NCBI GenBank assembly: GCA_017551095.1 | Contig: JAFZMQ010000029.1 | Location: 44,787-108,786, forward strand | DNA length: 64,000 nt | Source of the DNA: Clostridia bacterium | GTDB taxonomy: Bacteria > Bacillota > Clostridia > UBA1381 | Reading direction: 5' to 3' | In this document: piece by piece, positions 44,848 to 52,351 of the stretch | How the letters are laid out: each line of letters opens with the position of its first letter | How positions within the stretch are numbered: the stretch's first letter is position 1 | Notes under the pieces: model-generated | The model's database searches: none | Seen by the model: the letters and a program-made list of their open reading frames with translations, nothing else | What the model was told of the DNA's origin: nothing | Position numbers and translations under genes: made by a program

Positions 44848-47253
44848 ATGAAGAAAAAACTTTTGTCAGGAATTTTGGCGTTTTCGCTTTTGCTTTCGCT
44901 TATTCCCTTTGCCTATGCGGAAAATGACCAAAAAACATTTAAAACGGTGTATATTGAATGTCCGGAAGCACAAAAACTTTTTGAGGAAAACTATGCCGCT
45001 TATGCAAATCTTTTGATGCGGTATGCCGACGACAAGACACCGATACCTCTGTCAACCGTTTATGACGGTTATGTGTATGCGACAATTCCTGCGGAAAACG
45101 AAAAAAGACCTCTGGAATATTTCGTTTCCGAGGAAATGGAATTTGCCGACGAACCCGACAGCTCGGAATATAATGAGGATTCCTTCTACTTTTATATAAT
45201 GGCACAGCTTTCGGAAAAAGGCGTAATTAAGGGCAACGAAAAAGGTGAGGCTCTGCCTTTCCAAAATGTTACCCGTGCAGAAGCGGTTGCGATAGCTATG
45301 CGTCTTTTGAGTGTTGACAATATGCCCGATACCGATAGCGGCTTTGTTGATGTGCCCGAGGACAGCTGGTATGCAGCAGCGGTAACAAAGGCGAGAGAAT
45401 TGGGCGTTGTAGCGGGTGATGATGAAACACATTTTTCGCCTATGCGTGATGTTTCCCGCGAAGAAATGGTAGCTCTTATTGCCAGATGCTTATGGACAAG
45501 CGGTCTGCAAAAGGAAACGTCCGTAACCCGTGAGGAGTTAGCGGAAGAAACAAAAATATCAGACTGCGACAAAATATCCGATTGGGCTTTGACGGCATAC
45601 GAGACAATGAAAACTTACGGCACGACGGATTATGTCGGTGTGGAAGATGAAGAGGGCGTAGAATACGGAAATGACGACTATTATTTTCTGGCAAAACCGC
45701 AAGATGCCGCATCACGCTTTTTCGCAGCATATGTAGCACTTGACGCTTGTGATATATTGCAGATTTATCCGTCGCAGACGGCGATTTCTCTCGGATTTGA
45801 TAAGGAAATGCCCAAAATTGACGGCTCAACATCAACATACCCATTTACCGAGGCGGTTTACGGAAATCTCTTTTATGGCGGATATTCGCATCCGGAAATG
45901 CCGAAAAAGCATAGCAAGAGCCACGCATCTTACGAGCGTCTCATAAACGGCGAAGTTGATATGCTTTTTGCGTCCGTTTACCCGGCAAATGATGTTTTGG
46001 AGTTGGCAAAGGAAAAGGGCGTGGAGCTGGAACTCATGCCGATAGCATATGACGCAATGATTTTCTTCACAAACGCGGACAACACGGCGGAAAATCTCAC
46101 AAAAGAGCAGATTTCCCAAATATATGTGGATAACAAGTATTCAAATTGGAAAGAAATAGGCGGACCCGATGCACTTTTGTATCCGTACTGCCGTAATAAT
46201 GACAGCGGAAGCCACGCTCAAATGGAACGCCATTTCTTAAACGGCAAGGAAATCAACGAAAAGATAAGGAAGGAAACGACCTCCGAGTCTATGGAAAATG
46301 TCCTGACCGATGTTATGAGTGCGGAAACATACGACCCGAAAGGCTACGGCTTAGGTTACAGCATTTACTACTATTTTCAGAATATGGATATGTTCTATGA
46401 CACAAACAGCTATTTAAAACTTTTGGCAGTAGACGGCGTTTATCCTGACGACGACACAATCGCAAGTGGCGAATATCCGCTTTCCAATAATACCTATGTT
46501 GTTTTAAGAAAGGACGAGCCGAAAGATTCTCCCGCACGGAAAATGGCGGACTTTATGCTGACAAAAGCGGGACAGGAATGTGTGGAAGAAGCAGGATTCG
46601 GTGCATTATATCCCTCGCACCCGAAAGAGCTTAAAGTTAAAAAGCAGTTTAATAAGGAAACAATTTCGGCAAAAGACGGAACGGAGCTCGTTTCAATTTC
46701 TACAAAACACCCTGTGGTTTCCAAAAATGAAAAGAGCAGTTTTGTAGATTCTATGAACAAAACTTTTGAAGAAACAAAGAACGAGTTTATAGCGTCTGTT
46801 AAAGAGTATATGGGACAAATTGAAGAATTTTATGAGGAAGCGGACGAAGAATATAAGGAATTGTTCCCGTACGAGAACGCCATGGACTATTATATAAATA
46901 GAAATTCTGACGGCATTTTCTCAATAACATTTGATGAATCTTTCTATACGGGCGGAGCACATCCGTTTGGCAGCCGCCTGTCATACACATATGACACAAA
47001 AACGGGAAAAGAGCTGACTCTTTGTGACATTTTGGGAGAATCGCAGGAGGAAACCGATAAGTTCGTAATTGAGAATTTTTATGCAGAATATGAGGACGAG
47101 GACCTTTGGGACTTAGAGGAACAAGCACCGTATGTATCGTTTTATATGACAAATGAGGAGCTTGTTTTGTACTTCCAGCAGTATCAGGTAGCACCGTATG
47201 CTATGGGATTCCCCGAGGTATCAATATTGCTTGACACTATCCCGAAAGGATAA
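44848..47253 (+). CDS. Secreted SLH / PstS-like / DUF3298 fusion protein
   Basis: An 801-residue exported protein with a signal peptide ending near AYA (residue 24). About residues 110-300 hold two clear S-layer homology repeats (FQNVTRAEAVAIAMRLL; FVDVPEDSWYAAAVTKAREL) and a weak third. About 325-600 resemble periplasmic phosphate-binding PstS (DGSTSTYPFTEAVYG; SQIYVDNKYSNWKEIGG). About 720-800 match the DUF3298/RsiV-type domain (TGGAHPFGSRLSYTYD; TGKELTLCDIL). Each part is known; the combination suggests a wall-anchored sensor or solute binder. It stands alone, with no pst genes nearby. Confidence 0.85.
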   Translation: MKKKLLSGILAFSLLLSLIPFAYAENDQKTFKTVYIECPEAQKLFEENYAAYANLLMRYADDKTPIPLSTVYDGYVYATIPAENEKRPLEYFVSEEMEFADEPDSSEYNEDSFYFYIMAQLSEKGVIKGNEKGEALPFQNVTRAEAVAIAMRLLSVDNMPDTDSGFVDVPEDSWYAAAVTKARELGVVAGDDETHFSPMRDVSREEMVALIARCLWTSGLQKETSVTREELAEETKISDCDKISDWALTAYETMKTYGTTDYVGVEDEEGVEYGNDDYYFLAKPQDAASRFFAAYVALDACDILQIYPSQTAISLGFDKEMPKIDGSTSTYPFTEAVYGNLFYGGYSHPEMPKKHSKSHASYERLINGEVDMLFASVYPANDVLELAKEKGVELELMPIAYDAMIFFTNADNTAENLTKEQISQIYVDNKYSNWKEIGGPDALLYPYCRNNDSGSHAQMERHFLNGKEINEKIRKETTSESMENVLTDVMSAETYDPKGYGLGYSIYYYFQNMDMFYDTNSYLKLLAVDGVYPDDDTIASGEYPLSNNTYVVLRKDEPKDSPARKMADFMLTKAGQECVEEAGFGALYPSHPKELKVKKQFNKETISAKDGTELVSISTKHPVVSKNEKSSFVDSMNKTFEETKNEFIASVKEYMGQIEEFYEEADEEYKELFPYENAMDYYINRNSDGIFSITFDESFYTGGAHPFGSRLSYTYDTKTGKELTLCDILGESQEETDKFVIENFYAEYEDEDLWDLEEQAPYVSFYMTNEELVLYFQQYQVAPYAMGFPEVSILLDTIPKG

Positions 47254-47257
47254 GAAA

Positions 47258-47286
47258 GAAAAAAGAGCCGAAAGGCTCTTTTTTGT
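47258..47286 (+). terminator. Terminator after the SLH fusion gene
   Basis: AAAAAAGAGCC / GGCTCTTTTTT hairpin with GAAA loop; also usable by the convergent XRE gene. Confidence 0.85.
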
Positions 47287-47288
47287 TA

Positions 47289-47495
47289 TCACTTTTTATC
47301 AGTTAGTCCGAGAATATAGTCTGCTGAAACATTATAGTGTTTTGCAAGAATTACAAGTAAGTCACACGGAAGGTCTCTTTTTCCGCTTTCATATCTGTAA
47401 TACTGTGGTTGAGTTGTAAAAAGGATGTTCGCAATTTGTTTTTGAGAATAATCGTTATCCTCACGCAGTTCTTTTAAACGCTTATAATATCCCAT
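47289..47495 (-). CDS. Small XRE-family repressor
   Basis: A 68-residue protein that is almost only a helix-turn-helix domain (RLKELREDNDYSQKQIANIL...YYRYESGKRDLPCD) with the family ending HYNVSADYILGLTD. It is divergent from a 62-residue Cys-rich gene, and three similar palindromes fill the shared promoter region, so self-control is likely. An upstream TATAAT on the minus strand (47538-47533) could serve it. Confidence 0.85.
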   Translation of the reverse strand: MGYYKRLKELREDNDYSQKQIANILFTTQPQYYRYESGKRDLPCDLLVILAKHYNVSADYILGLTDKK

Positions 47496-47509
47496 AACAT
47501 ACTCCTAAA

Positions 47510-47582
47510 ATATCCATTTGGGTATATTGACATTATAACCAAAAAAGAATATACTATTGGGATATTATATCCGTTTAGATAT
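47510..47582. promoter_or_regulatory. Three operator-like palindromes between divergent XRE and Cys-rich genes
   Basis: O1 ATATCCATTTGGGTATA (47510-47526), O2 ATATACTATTGGGATAT (47549-47565), O3 ATATCCGTTTAGATAT (47567-47582). All fit a half-site close to ATATCC with its complement after a 4-6 bp gap. O2 covers the -10 of the plus-strand promoter and O3 its start region. Confidence 0.65.
47527..47555 (+). promoter_or_regulatory. Promoter of the Cys-rich small gene
   Basis: TTGACA, 17-bp spacer, TATACT; its -35 touches O1 and its -10 overlaps O2. Confidence 0.75.
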
Positions 47583-47602
47583 AAAAAGAAAGGAGAATCA
47601 GA

Positions 47603-47791
47603 ATGGCGGAATTTTGTTTGGAGTGTATGAACAAATATTTAATGGAGGAAAATAATCAGCTTACGGAAAAAGATGTAACTATGGACGTGGATTTGTGTGA
47701 GGGTTGCGGACAATGGAAACCGTGTGTAATAACAATAAAAAATAAGGAAAAACTTTTCGGAGAAAAGAAAGCAAAAAAAGCAAATTTTTAG
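47603..47791 (+). CDS. Cys-rich 62-residue zinc-ribbon-like protein
   Basis: Not recognised. Two Cys pairs, FCLECMNKY near the start and LCEGCGQWKPC near residues 31-41, look like a small zinc ribbon; the tail is Lys-rich. Ribosome site AAAGGAG. Under the divergent control region with the XRE repressor. Could be a small regulator, anti-repressor or toxin/antitoxin partner; nothing in the sequence decides this. Confidence 0.65.
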   Translation: MAEFCLECMNKYLMEENNQLTEKDVTMDVDLCEGCGQWKPCVITIKNKEKLFGEKKAKKANF

Positions 47792-47826
47792 GAAAAAGTG
47801 AAGAGTGAATAGGTAATAAGTAAAAT

Positions 47827-47906
47827 CGCAAAAAGTTGGTAGCGAAAGTTTTCCGTAAACGAGTGCGTTTACAAACGAGTAGGAAAACCGAGCGTGACTT
47901 TTTGCG
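47827..47906. repeat. Nested inverted repeat (80 bp)
   Basis: Outer arms CGCAAAAAGT (47827-47836) and ACTTTTTGCG (47897-47906), then inner arms GTTTTCC / GGAAAAC and the innermost GTAAACGAGTGCGTTTAC hairpin. Lies between the Cys-rich gene and tRNA-Thr. No coding potential. Confidence 0.7.
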
Positions 47907-47933
47907 AAAAAGGAGCAGCTACGGAGCGGTTGA

Positions 47934-47961
47934 AAAAAGGCCGCAATATTGCGACCTTTTT
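47934..47961 (-). terminator. Terminator after tRNA-Thr
   Basis: AAAAGG-c-CGCAATATTGCG-a-CCTTTT, a strong hairpin about 25 bp beyond the tRNA 3' end; A/T tracts on both sides allow use in either direction. Confidence 0.6.
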
Positions 47962-47986
47962 GATTGCAGCGTAGTTCGCTGCGACG

Positions 47987-48062
47987 TGGAGCTGGTGACG
48001 AGACTTGAACTTGCGACCTGCGCATTACGAATGCGCTGCTCTACCGACTGAGCTACACCAGC
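47987..48062 (-). tRNA. tRNA-Thr (anticodon CGT)
   Basis: 76 nt including an encoded CCA. Acceptor GCTGGTG pairs with CACCAGC; D arm GCTC..GAGC; anticodon stem GCGCA/TGCGC with loop TTCGTAA, anticodon CGT (codon ACG); T loop TTCAAGT. The T stem GCAAG/CTCGT has one A-C mismatch and one G-U pair, so it is slightly degenerate but otherwise complete. Confidence 0.9.
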
Positions 48063-48100
48063 GAATATTATGGGGAGAGTAAAAACTCTCCCCTTTGTTT

Positions 48101-48544
48101 TTACGATAACAATTTCTTTGCGATTTCGTTTATCATTCTGCCGTCGGCTTTTCCGACGGTCTGAGCCTTTGCCTCTTGCATAACCTTTCCCATATCCTTC
48201 ATTGAAGTAGCTCCAAGCTTTTCAATAATATCTTTTAAAATGCTTTCGAGCTCCTCGGGGGAAAGTTGCTTTGGCAAATATTCCATCAAAACATCCATTT
48301 CCGCCTTTAATTCGGCGATTAAATCTTCTCGGCCACTCTTTTCATAGTCGGGGAGAGAGTCTTTGCGTTGCTTTAATTGCTTTGCAATAACCTCCAAAAC
48401 ACCGTTATCGTCAAGAGTTACCTTATTGTCCTTTTCAACTTGCAGTACACCGGCTCTTACGAACTGTACCACATTTTTGCGGACGGTATTTTTGTTTTTC
48501 ATTGCCTCTTTTAAGTCTTGGGCAAGTTTTTCCTTTAAGGTCAT
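48101..48544 (-). CDS. yqeY: GatB/YqeY-domain protein
   Basis: YqeY family, a 147-residue protein like the tail domain of the amidotransferase GatB; thought to act around tRNA but without a settled role. Contains the family stretches KNTVRKNVVQFVRAGV and the C-terminal KAQTVGKADGRMINEIAKKLL. Follows rpsU by 8 bp, the order found across Firmicutes. Confidence 0.92.
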   Translation of the reverse strand: MTLKEKLAQDLKEAMKNKNTVRKNVVQFVRAGVLQVEKDNKVTLDDNGVLEVIAKQLKQRKDSLPDYEKSGREDLIAELKAEMDVLMEYLPKQLSPEELESILKDIIEKLGATSMKDMGKVMQEAKAQTVGKADGRMINEIAKKLLS

Positions 48545-48552
48545 TTTTTTAC

Positions 48553-48729
48553 CTATTTAAACTTTCTCTTACGAGCAGCCTCGGACTTTTTCTTACGCTT
48601 TACGCTCGGCTTTTCGTAATGCTCACGTTTTCTTATTTCAGACATAACTCCGGACTTAGCACATTGACGCTTAAATCTTCTTAATGCACTATCCAAAGAT
48701 TCATTTTCTTTAACACGAACTTCTGACAT
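48553..48729 (-). CDS. rpsU: 30S ribosomal protein S21
   Basis: Short, very basic small-subunit protein, 58 residues: begins [20 protein letters not shown] and ends in a Lys/Arg-rich stretch. Strong GGGAGGG ribosome site. Too short for ordinary frame searches but unmistakable. Drives co-expression of yqeY from the promoter at 48804-48833. Confidence 0.95.
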   Translation of the reverse strand: MSEVRVKENESLDSALRRFKRQCAKSGVMSEIRKREHYEKPSVKRKKKSEAARKRKFK

Positions 48730-48803
48730 TTGTATTTCCCTCCCTCCGGCAAAACAGATTCCGGCTGTTTGATGGATAATATGGATATTATACCACTCTA
48801 ATG

Positions 48804-48833
48804 ATTATACCTCATTTTTTATATGCTTGTCAA
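48804..48833 (-). promoter_or_regulatory. Sigma-A promoter of rpsU-yqeY
   Basis: On the minus strand perfect TTGACA, 18-bp spacer, perfect TATAAT, 75 bp upstream of rpsU. A further TATAAT lies nearer the gene. Confidence 0.8.
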
Positions 48834-48867
48834 GTTTTTTGAGGCAAATTTTGAAAAATAAAGGAAA

Positions 48868-49212
48868 TCAACCTGCCGGCCACGAGAATTTCCGTCCGCC
48901 CATCAAATGAAAATGCAGGTGCTTTACCGATTGCAGACCGTCCTCGCCGCAGTTGTTTACAACGCGGTAGCCACGCTCGTCAAAACCAAGCTCTTTTGCG
49001 ATTTTGGGAACAACCTCAAAAATTTTTGCAACATATTTGGAATTTTCGGGCGTTATTTCATTTGCTGACGCAAGGTGGATTCTCGGCACAATCACAACAT
49101 GGTGGGGTGCCTGAGGGGCAATATCGCGAAATGCATAAACCATATCGTCCTCATAGACCTTGGTTGACGGAATTTCTCCTTTTATAATTTTACAAAACAG
49201 GCAATCATTCAT
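48868..49212 (-). CDS. hinT: HIT-family nucleotide hydrolase (HinT-like)
   Basis: Histidine-triad protein cleaving AMP-lysine/adenosine phosphoramidates; 114 residues. The triad motif is HLHFHLMGGR at the C-terminus, and CLFCKIIKGEIPS is the usual N-terminal zinc-side motif. Overlaps the stop of nth by 4 bp, so they form a two-gene unit. Confidence 0.93.
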   Translation of the reverse strand: MNDCLFCKIIKGEIPSTKVYEDDMVYAFRDIAPQAPHHVVIVPRIHLASANEITPENSKYVAKIFEVVPKIAKELGFDERGYRVVNNCGEDGLQSVKHLHFHLMGGRKFSWPAG

Positions 49213-49853
49213 TTTTTTGCTCCTTTCGATTCATATTCTTTGCATAAATTATTAAGTGGGCACTCTTCGCATTTTGGCGACCGTGCCGTGCAAATATTTC
49301 TTCCGTGAGCCACAAGCCTGTGGCAAAAATCAAGCTGTTCGTCGGGCGGAATCAGGTTTTTTAAGTCCTGCTCGATTTTTTCGGGCAAGGAATTTTTCGT
49401 AAGCCCGATTCTGTTTGAAAGCCTTATACAATGCGTATCCACAACAACGGCAGGTTTTTTAAAAATGTCGCCTAAAACAAGGTTTGCCGTCTTTCTGCCT
49501 GTACCTGCAAGAGTCAAAAGCTTTTCCATTGTGTCGGGGACTTCGCCGTTGTAATCCGATATTATTTTTTTACAACATTCAATTATATTTTTCGCTTTAT
49601 TTCTGAAAAAACCGGTAGAGCGTATATCTTCGCAAAGCTCGTCGTAATCGGCATTTGCAAAGGCTTCGCAGTCGGGATATTTCTTAAAAAGGGTTTTTGT
49701 TACAATATTCACGCGTGCGTCGGTGCATTGTGCCGAAAGCTGCGTCGCAATTAAAAGCTCGACAGGGGAGCTGTATTCCAAAGTACAACGGACATCCGGA
49801 TAAAGCTCTTTTAAGGCTTTTACAGCGTTTTCCGCACGGTCTTTTTTTGTCAT
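49209..49853 (-). CDS. nth: Endonuclease III
   Basis: DNA glycosylase/AP lyase for oxidised pyrimidines; 214 residues. Helix-hairpin-helix LAGTGRKTANLVLGD with the catalytic Lys, catalytic Asp in VVDTHCIRLSNRIG, and a C-terminal [4Fe-4S] site CTARSPKCEECPLNNLC. The ATG at 49853 with AGAGG is preferred over a GTG at 49862. Confidence 0.95.
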   Translation of the reverse strand: MTKKDRAENAVKALKELYPDVRCTLEYSSPVELLIATQLSAQCTDARVNIVTKTLFKKYPDCEAFANADYDELCEDIRSTGFFRNKAKNIIECCKKIISDYNGEVPDTMEKLLTLAGTGRKTANLVLGDIFKKPAVVVDTHCIRLSNRIGLTKNSLPEKIEQDLKNLIPPDEQLDFCHRLVAHGRNICTARSPKCEECPLNNLCKEYESKGAKK

Positions 49854-49943
49854 ATATAACACCTCTTTGCAAAAGTATTATACCGCTATACGACAAAAAA
49901 TTCAACAATATGATTAAAAAAAAATAAAGATAGGCAAAATGTA

Positions 49944-49972
49944 TTGATTTATTGTCAAAACAATGATATAAT
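49944..49972 (+). promoter_or_regulatory. Promoter of the tyrosine-kinase pair
   Basis: TTGATT, 17-bp spacer, TATAAT with extended TG. The annotated ATG (49983) is only 11 bp beyond the -10, so the TTG at 50004 may be the real start. Confidence 0.65.
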
Positions 49973-49982
49973 AGGAAAAAGT

Positions 49983-50699
49983 ATGTCTTTGGGAGATGAT
50001 CACTTGAACGAAAAAATTGGAATCGCCGATATTATTGATATGATGATACGGCGTTGGTGGATATGGACAATCTGTGCAATAGTATGCAGTATAGGAGCGT
50101 TTATTTATACGCAGGTTTTTGTAGAGCCCCTTTACAGAAGTGACGGCACACTGTATGTAAATGCTCAGAGGAAACAAGACATAGACATTACTCAGGGGGA
50201 TATGACCTCTTCCCAGGCTCTTGTAAAAACCTATAAAGAGATATTAAGCCGCAGAACCTTTCTTTCGCAGATTGCAGCGGACTTAGACGGAAAGTATTCA
50301 GCAGGTGCGTTAAAAGGCATGATTTCATACGGTGCGGTTAATGATACACAGATAATGGAGATTAAAGTTGTCGGCAGAGATCCCGAGGACGTTTATGAAA
50401 TTTGCCACAGCGTTTTGACACACGCTCCCGATGAATTGATCCGTGTAATAAATGCGGGTTCTGTAAAGATTCTTGATGACGGACAAGTACCGACAGCTCC
50501 GTTTTCGCCGAATGTAAAACAAAACTCGCTTATTGCTCTTTTGGTTGGCATAGCATTAGGTGCGGGAATAATACTTCTTTTAGAGCTTTTTGATACGAGA
50601 ATTAAGTCAAGAGAAGATATCAGCAAAAAGTTCCCTGAGCCACTGCTTGGCGAGATTCCGGCATTTATGCAGGTTGAGGAAGTAGGTGCTGACAAATGA
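49983..50699 (+). CDS. Wzz/CapA-type membrane adaptor of tyrosine kinase
   Basis: Transmembrane activator of the downstream BY-kinase, Wzz/YveK family; 238 residues. Two membrane helices (WWIWTICAIVCSIGAFIYT near the start; SLIALLVGIALGAGIILLLE near residue 190) flank an outside domain with VNAQRKQDID. The PTAPFSPNVKQN motif before the second helix is typical. Start could be ATG 49983 (AGGA) or TTG 50004 with a better GGGAG site. Overlaps the kinase gene by 4 bp. Confidence 0.85.
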   Translation: MSLGDDHLNEKIGIADIIDMMIRRWWIWTICAIVCSIGAFIYTQVFVEPLYRSDGTLYVNAQRKQDIDITQGDMTSSQALVKTYKEILSRRTFLSQIAADLDGKYSAGALKGMISYGAVNDTQIMEIKVVGRDPEDVYEICHSVLTHAPDELIRVINAGSVKILDDGQVPTAPFSPNVKQNSLIALLVGIALGAGIILLLELFDTRIKSREDISKKFPEPLLGEIPAFMQVEEVGADK

Positions 50700-51553
50700 A
50701 CATATTAAAACTAATAGGCGATTTTAACATAAAACACGCCAATAGCAGAAATGCGAAGACAGCAAGTCGTGGAATAAATCCGGTTTTGGACGATAAAACT
50801 GATTTTTTGGTGCGTGAAGCGTACAATGCGGCAAGAACAAATATAATATACTCAATCGGCTCGGAAAAGGGCTGTAAAAAGATAATTATAACAAGTGCAA
50901 GTCCGCACGAAGGAAAGACGACGACAAGTCTTAATGTTGCAATAACATTTGCACAAACCGAGGCAAAGGTCCTGATAATAGATGCAGACCTTAGAAAACC
51001 TCGTATAAACAGGCATTTGGGATTGCCGAGAGAGGACGGATTATCCGACCTTTTATGTGGTCTTATAGATATTGATAAGGCTATAAAACATAGCGACAAA
51101 TACAATCTTGACTGTATAACATCAGGACACATCCCGCCCAATCCGACGGAGCTTTTAACATCTTCTGAAATGGGGAATGTACTTGAAAAATTAGGGGAAA
51201 GATACGACTATATCTTTATTGATACTCCGCCTGTCACCGTTGTTACCGAAGCGGCGGCTATGGCAAAATATGTATCAGGCGTAATATTTGTTGTAAGGCA
51301 GAACAGCACCATTTACGAATCCATTAACAGAGCAAGAAACAGCTTCCAGTTGGCAAATGCCAAGATTTTAGGATATGTGCTAAATGATGTAAGTGCCACA
51401 GCATACAAATATGGAGGATATAACCGATACGGGAGCTCAAAGAGGGGCTACGGCTACGGGCATAAATACGGTTATGGCTACGGTTACGGATACAGTGATA
51501 ACGAGAAGGAAAAGAAGGAAAAAAAGCAAACGCCTGAAAAGAAAAAGAAATAA
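50696..51553 (+). CDS. Bacterial tyrosine kinase (CpsD/CapB family)
   Basis: BY-kinase, 285 residues. Walker A SASPHEGKTTTS (near residue 67), Walker A' LIIDADLRKP, and Walker B DYIFIDTPP. The C-terminal tail is a Tyr/Gly run (YKYGGYNRYG, then a YGYG stretch) that is the usual autophosphorylation cluster, then a Lys/Glu end. No phosphatase (Wzb/YwqE) or polysaccharide genes follow; a terminator does. Its substrate may be elsewhere. Confidence 0.9.
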   Translation: MNILKLIGDFNIKHANSRNAKTASRGINPVLDDKTDFLVREAYNAARTNIIYSIGSEKGCKKIIITSASPHEGKTTTSLNVAITFAQTEAKVLIIDADLRKPRINRHLGLPREDGLSDLLCGLIDIDKAIKHSDKYNLDCITSGHIPPNPTELLTSSEMGNVLEKLGERYDYIFIDTPPVTVVTEAAAMAKYVSGVIFVVRQNSTIYESINRARNSFQLANAKILGYVLNDVSATAYKYGGYNRYGSSKRGYGYGHKYGYGYGYGYSDNEKEKKEKKQTPEKKKK

Positions 51554-51585
51554 AAAATCGCAGGATTTAATTCCTGCGATTTTTG
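51554..51585. terminator. Terminator between BY-kinase and yebC
   Basis: ATCGCAGGA / TCCTGCGAT stem with A tract before and T tract after; convergent genes, works both ways. Confidence 0.85.
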
Positions 51586-51590
51586 CTTTT

Positions 51591-52325
51591 TTACTCCATA
51601 TCGTTTGGCATATCCCAATTATGATAAACGTTTTGAACGTCGTCATCATCATCAAGATTATCCAAAAGCCGTCCCATAAGCACAATATGGTCGGCGTCGG
51701 TTATCTGCGTCATAGTCTGCGGAACCATAGAAAGCTCGGCAGACGCCAATTCGTATTTTCCGTCTAAGGCATCACGGACAGCGTGAAAATCCTCAGGGGC
51801 GGTAGTTATTTCAAAAACACCGTCGGACTCAGAAAGGTCCTCAGCACCTGCTTCTAAGGCGTCCATTGTGACTTCGTCCTCATCAATGCCTTCCGACTCA
51901 ATAACGATAACGCCCTTTTTATCAAACATAAAGCTTACACAGCCGTTTGTACCGAGATTTCCGCCAAACTTATCAAAATAATGACGGATATTTGCTGCGG
52001 TACGGTTTCTGTTATCGGTAAGAGTGTCAACGATAACGGCAACACCGCTCGGACCGTATCCCTCATAAACAACAGTTTCGTAGTTATCGCCGTCGGTTCC
52101 TCCCGCCGCTTTTTTTATTGTACGGGAAATGTTGTCATTCGGCATATTTACAGAACGGGCTTTTGAAATAGCGTCTTTTAATGCCGAATTATTGTCGGGG
52201 TCAGGACCGCCAGATTTTACGGCAACCAGAATCTCACGAGAAACCTTTGTGAAAATTTTGGCTCTTTGTGCGTCATTAGCACCTTTTTTTCTTTTAATTG
52301 TACTCCATTTGGAATGTCCGGACAT
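51591..52325 (-). CDS. yebC: YebC/PmpR-family regulator
   Basis: YebC family, 244 residues, DNA- and ribosome-associated; recent work links the family to relief of ribosome stalling at proline-rich stretches. Begins MSGHSKWSTIKRKKGANDAQ, the family signature, with the conserved GGPDPDNNSALKDAI. The ATG at 52325 with GGGG upstream is preferred over a GTG 6 bp earlier. Acidic tail near the end (DDDDD). Confidence 0.93.
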   Translation of the reverse strand: MSGHSKWSTIKRKKGANDAQRAKIFTKVSREILVAVKSGGPDPDNNSALKDAISKARSVNMPNDNISRTIKKAAGGTDGDNYETVVYEGYGPSGVAVIVDTLTDNRNRTAANIRHYFDKFGGNLGTNGCVSFMFDKKGVIVIESEGIDEDEVTMDALEAGAEDLSESDGVFEITTAPEDFHAVRDALDGKYELASAELSMVPQTMTQITDADHIVLMGRLLDNLDDDDDVQNVYHNWDMPNDME

Positions 52326-52351
52326 ACACAATCCCCTTTCTTGATGACTGT

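Noticed and set aside
47836..48051. 71-residue open frame on the plus strand across the nested repeat and tRNA
   Set aside because: It reads through the tRNA-Thr gene on the opposite strand, so it is not a protein gene.
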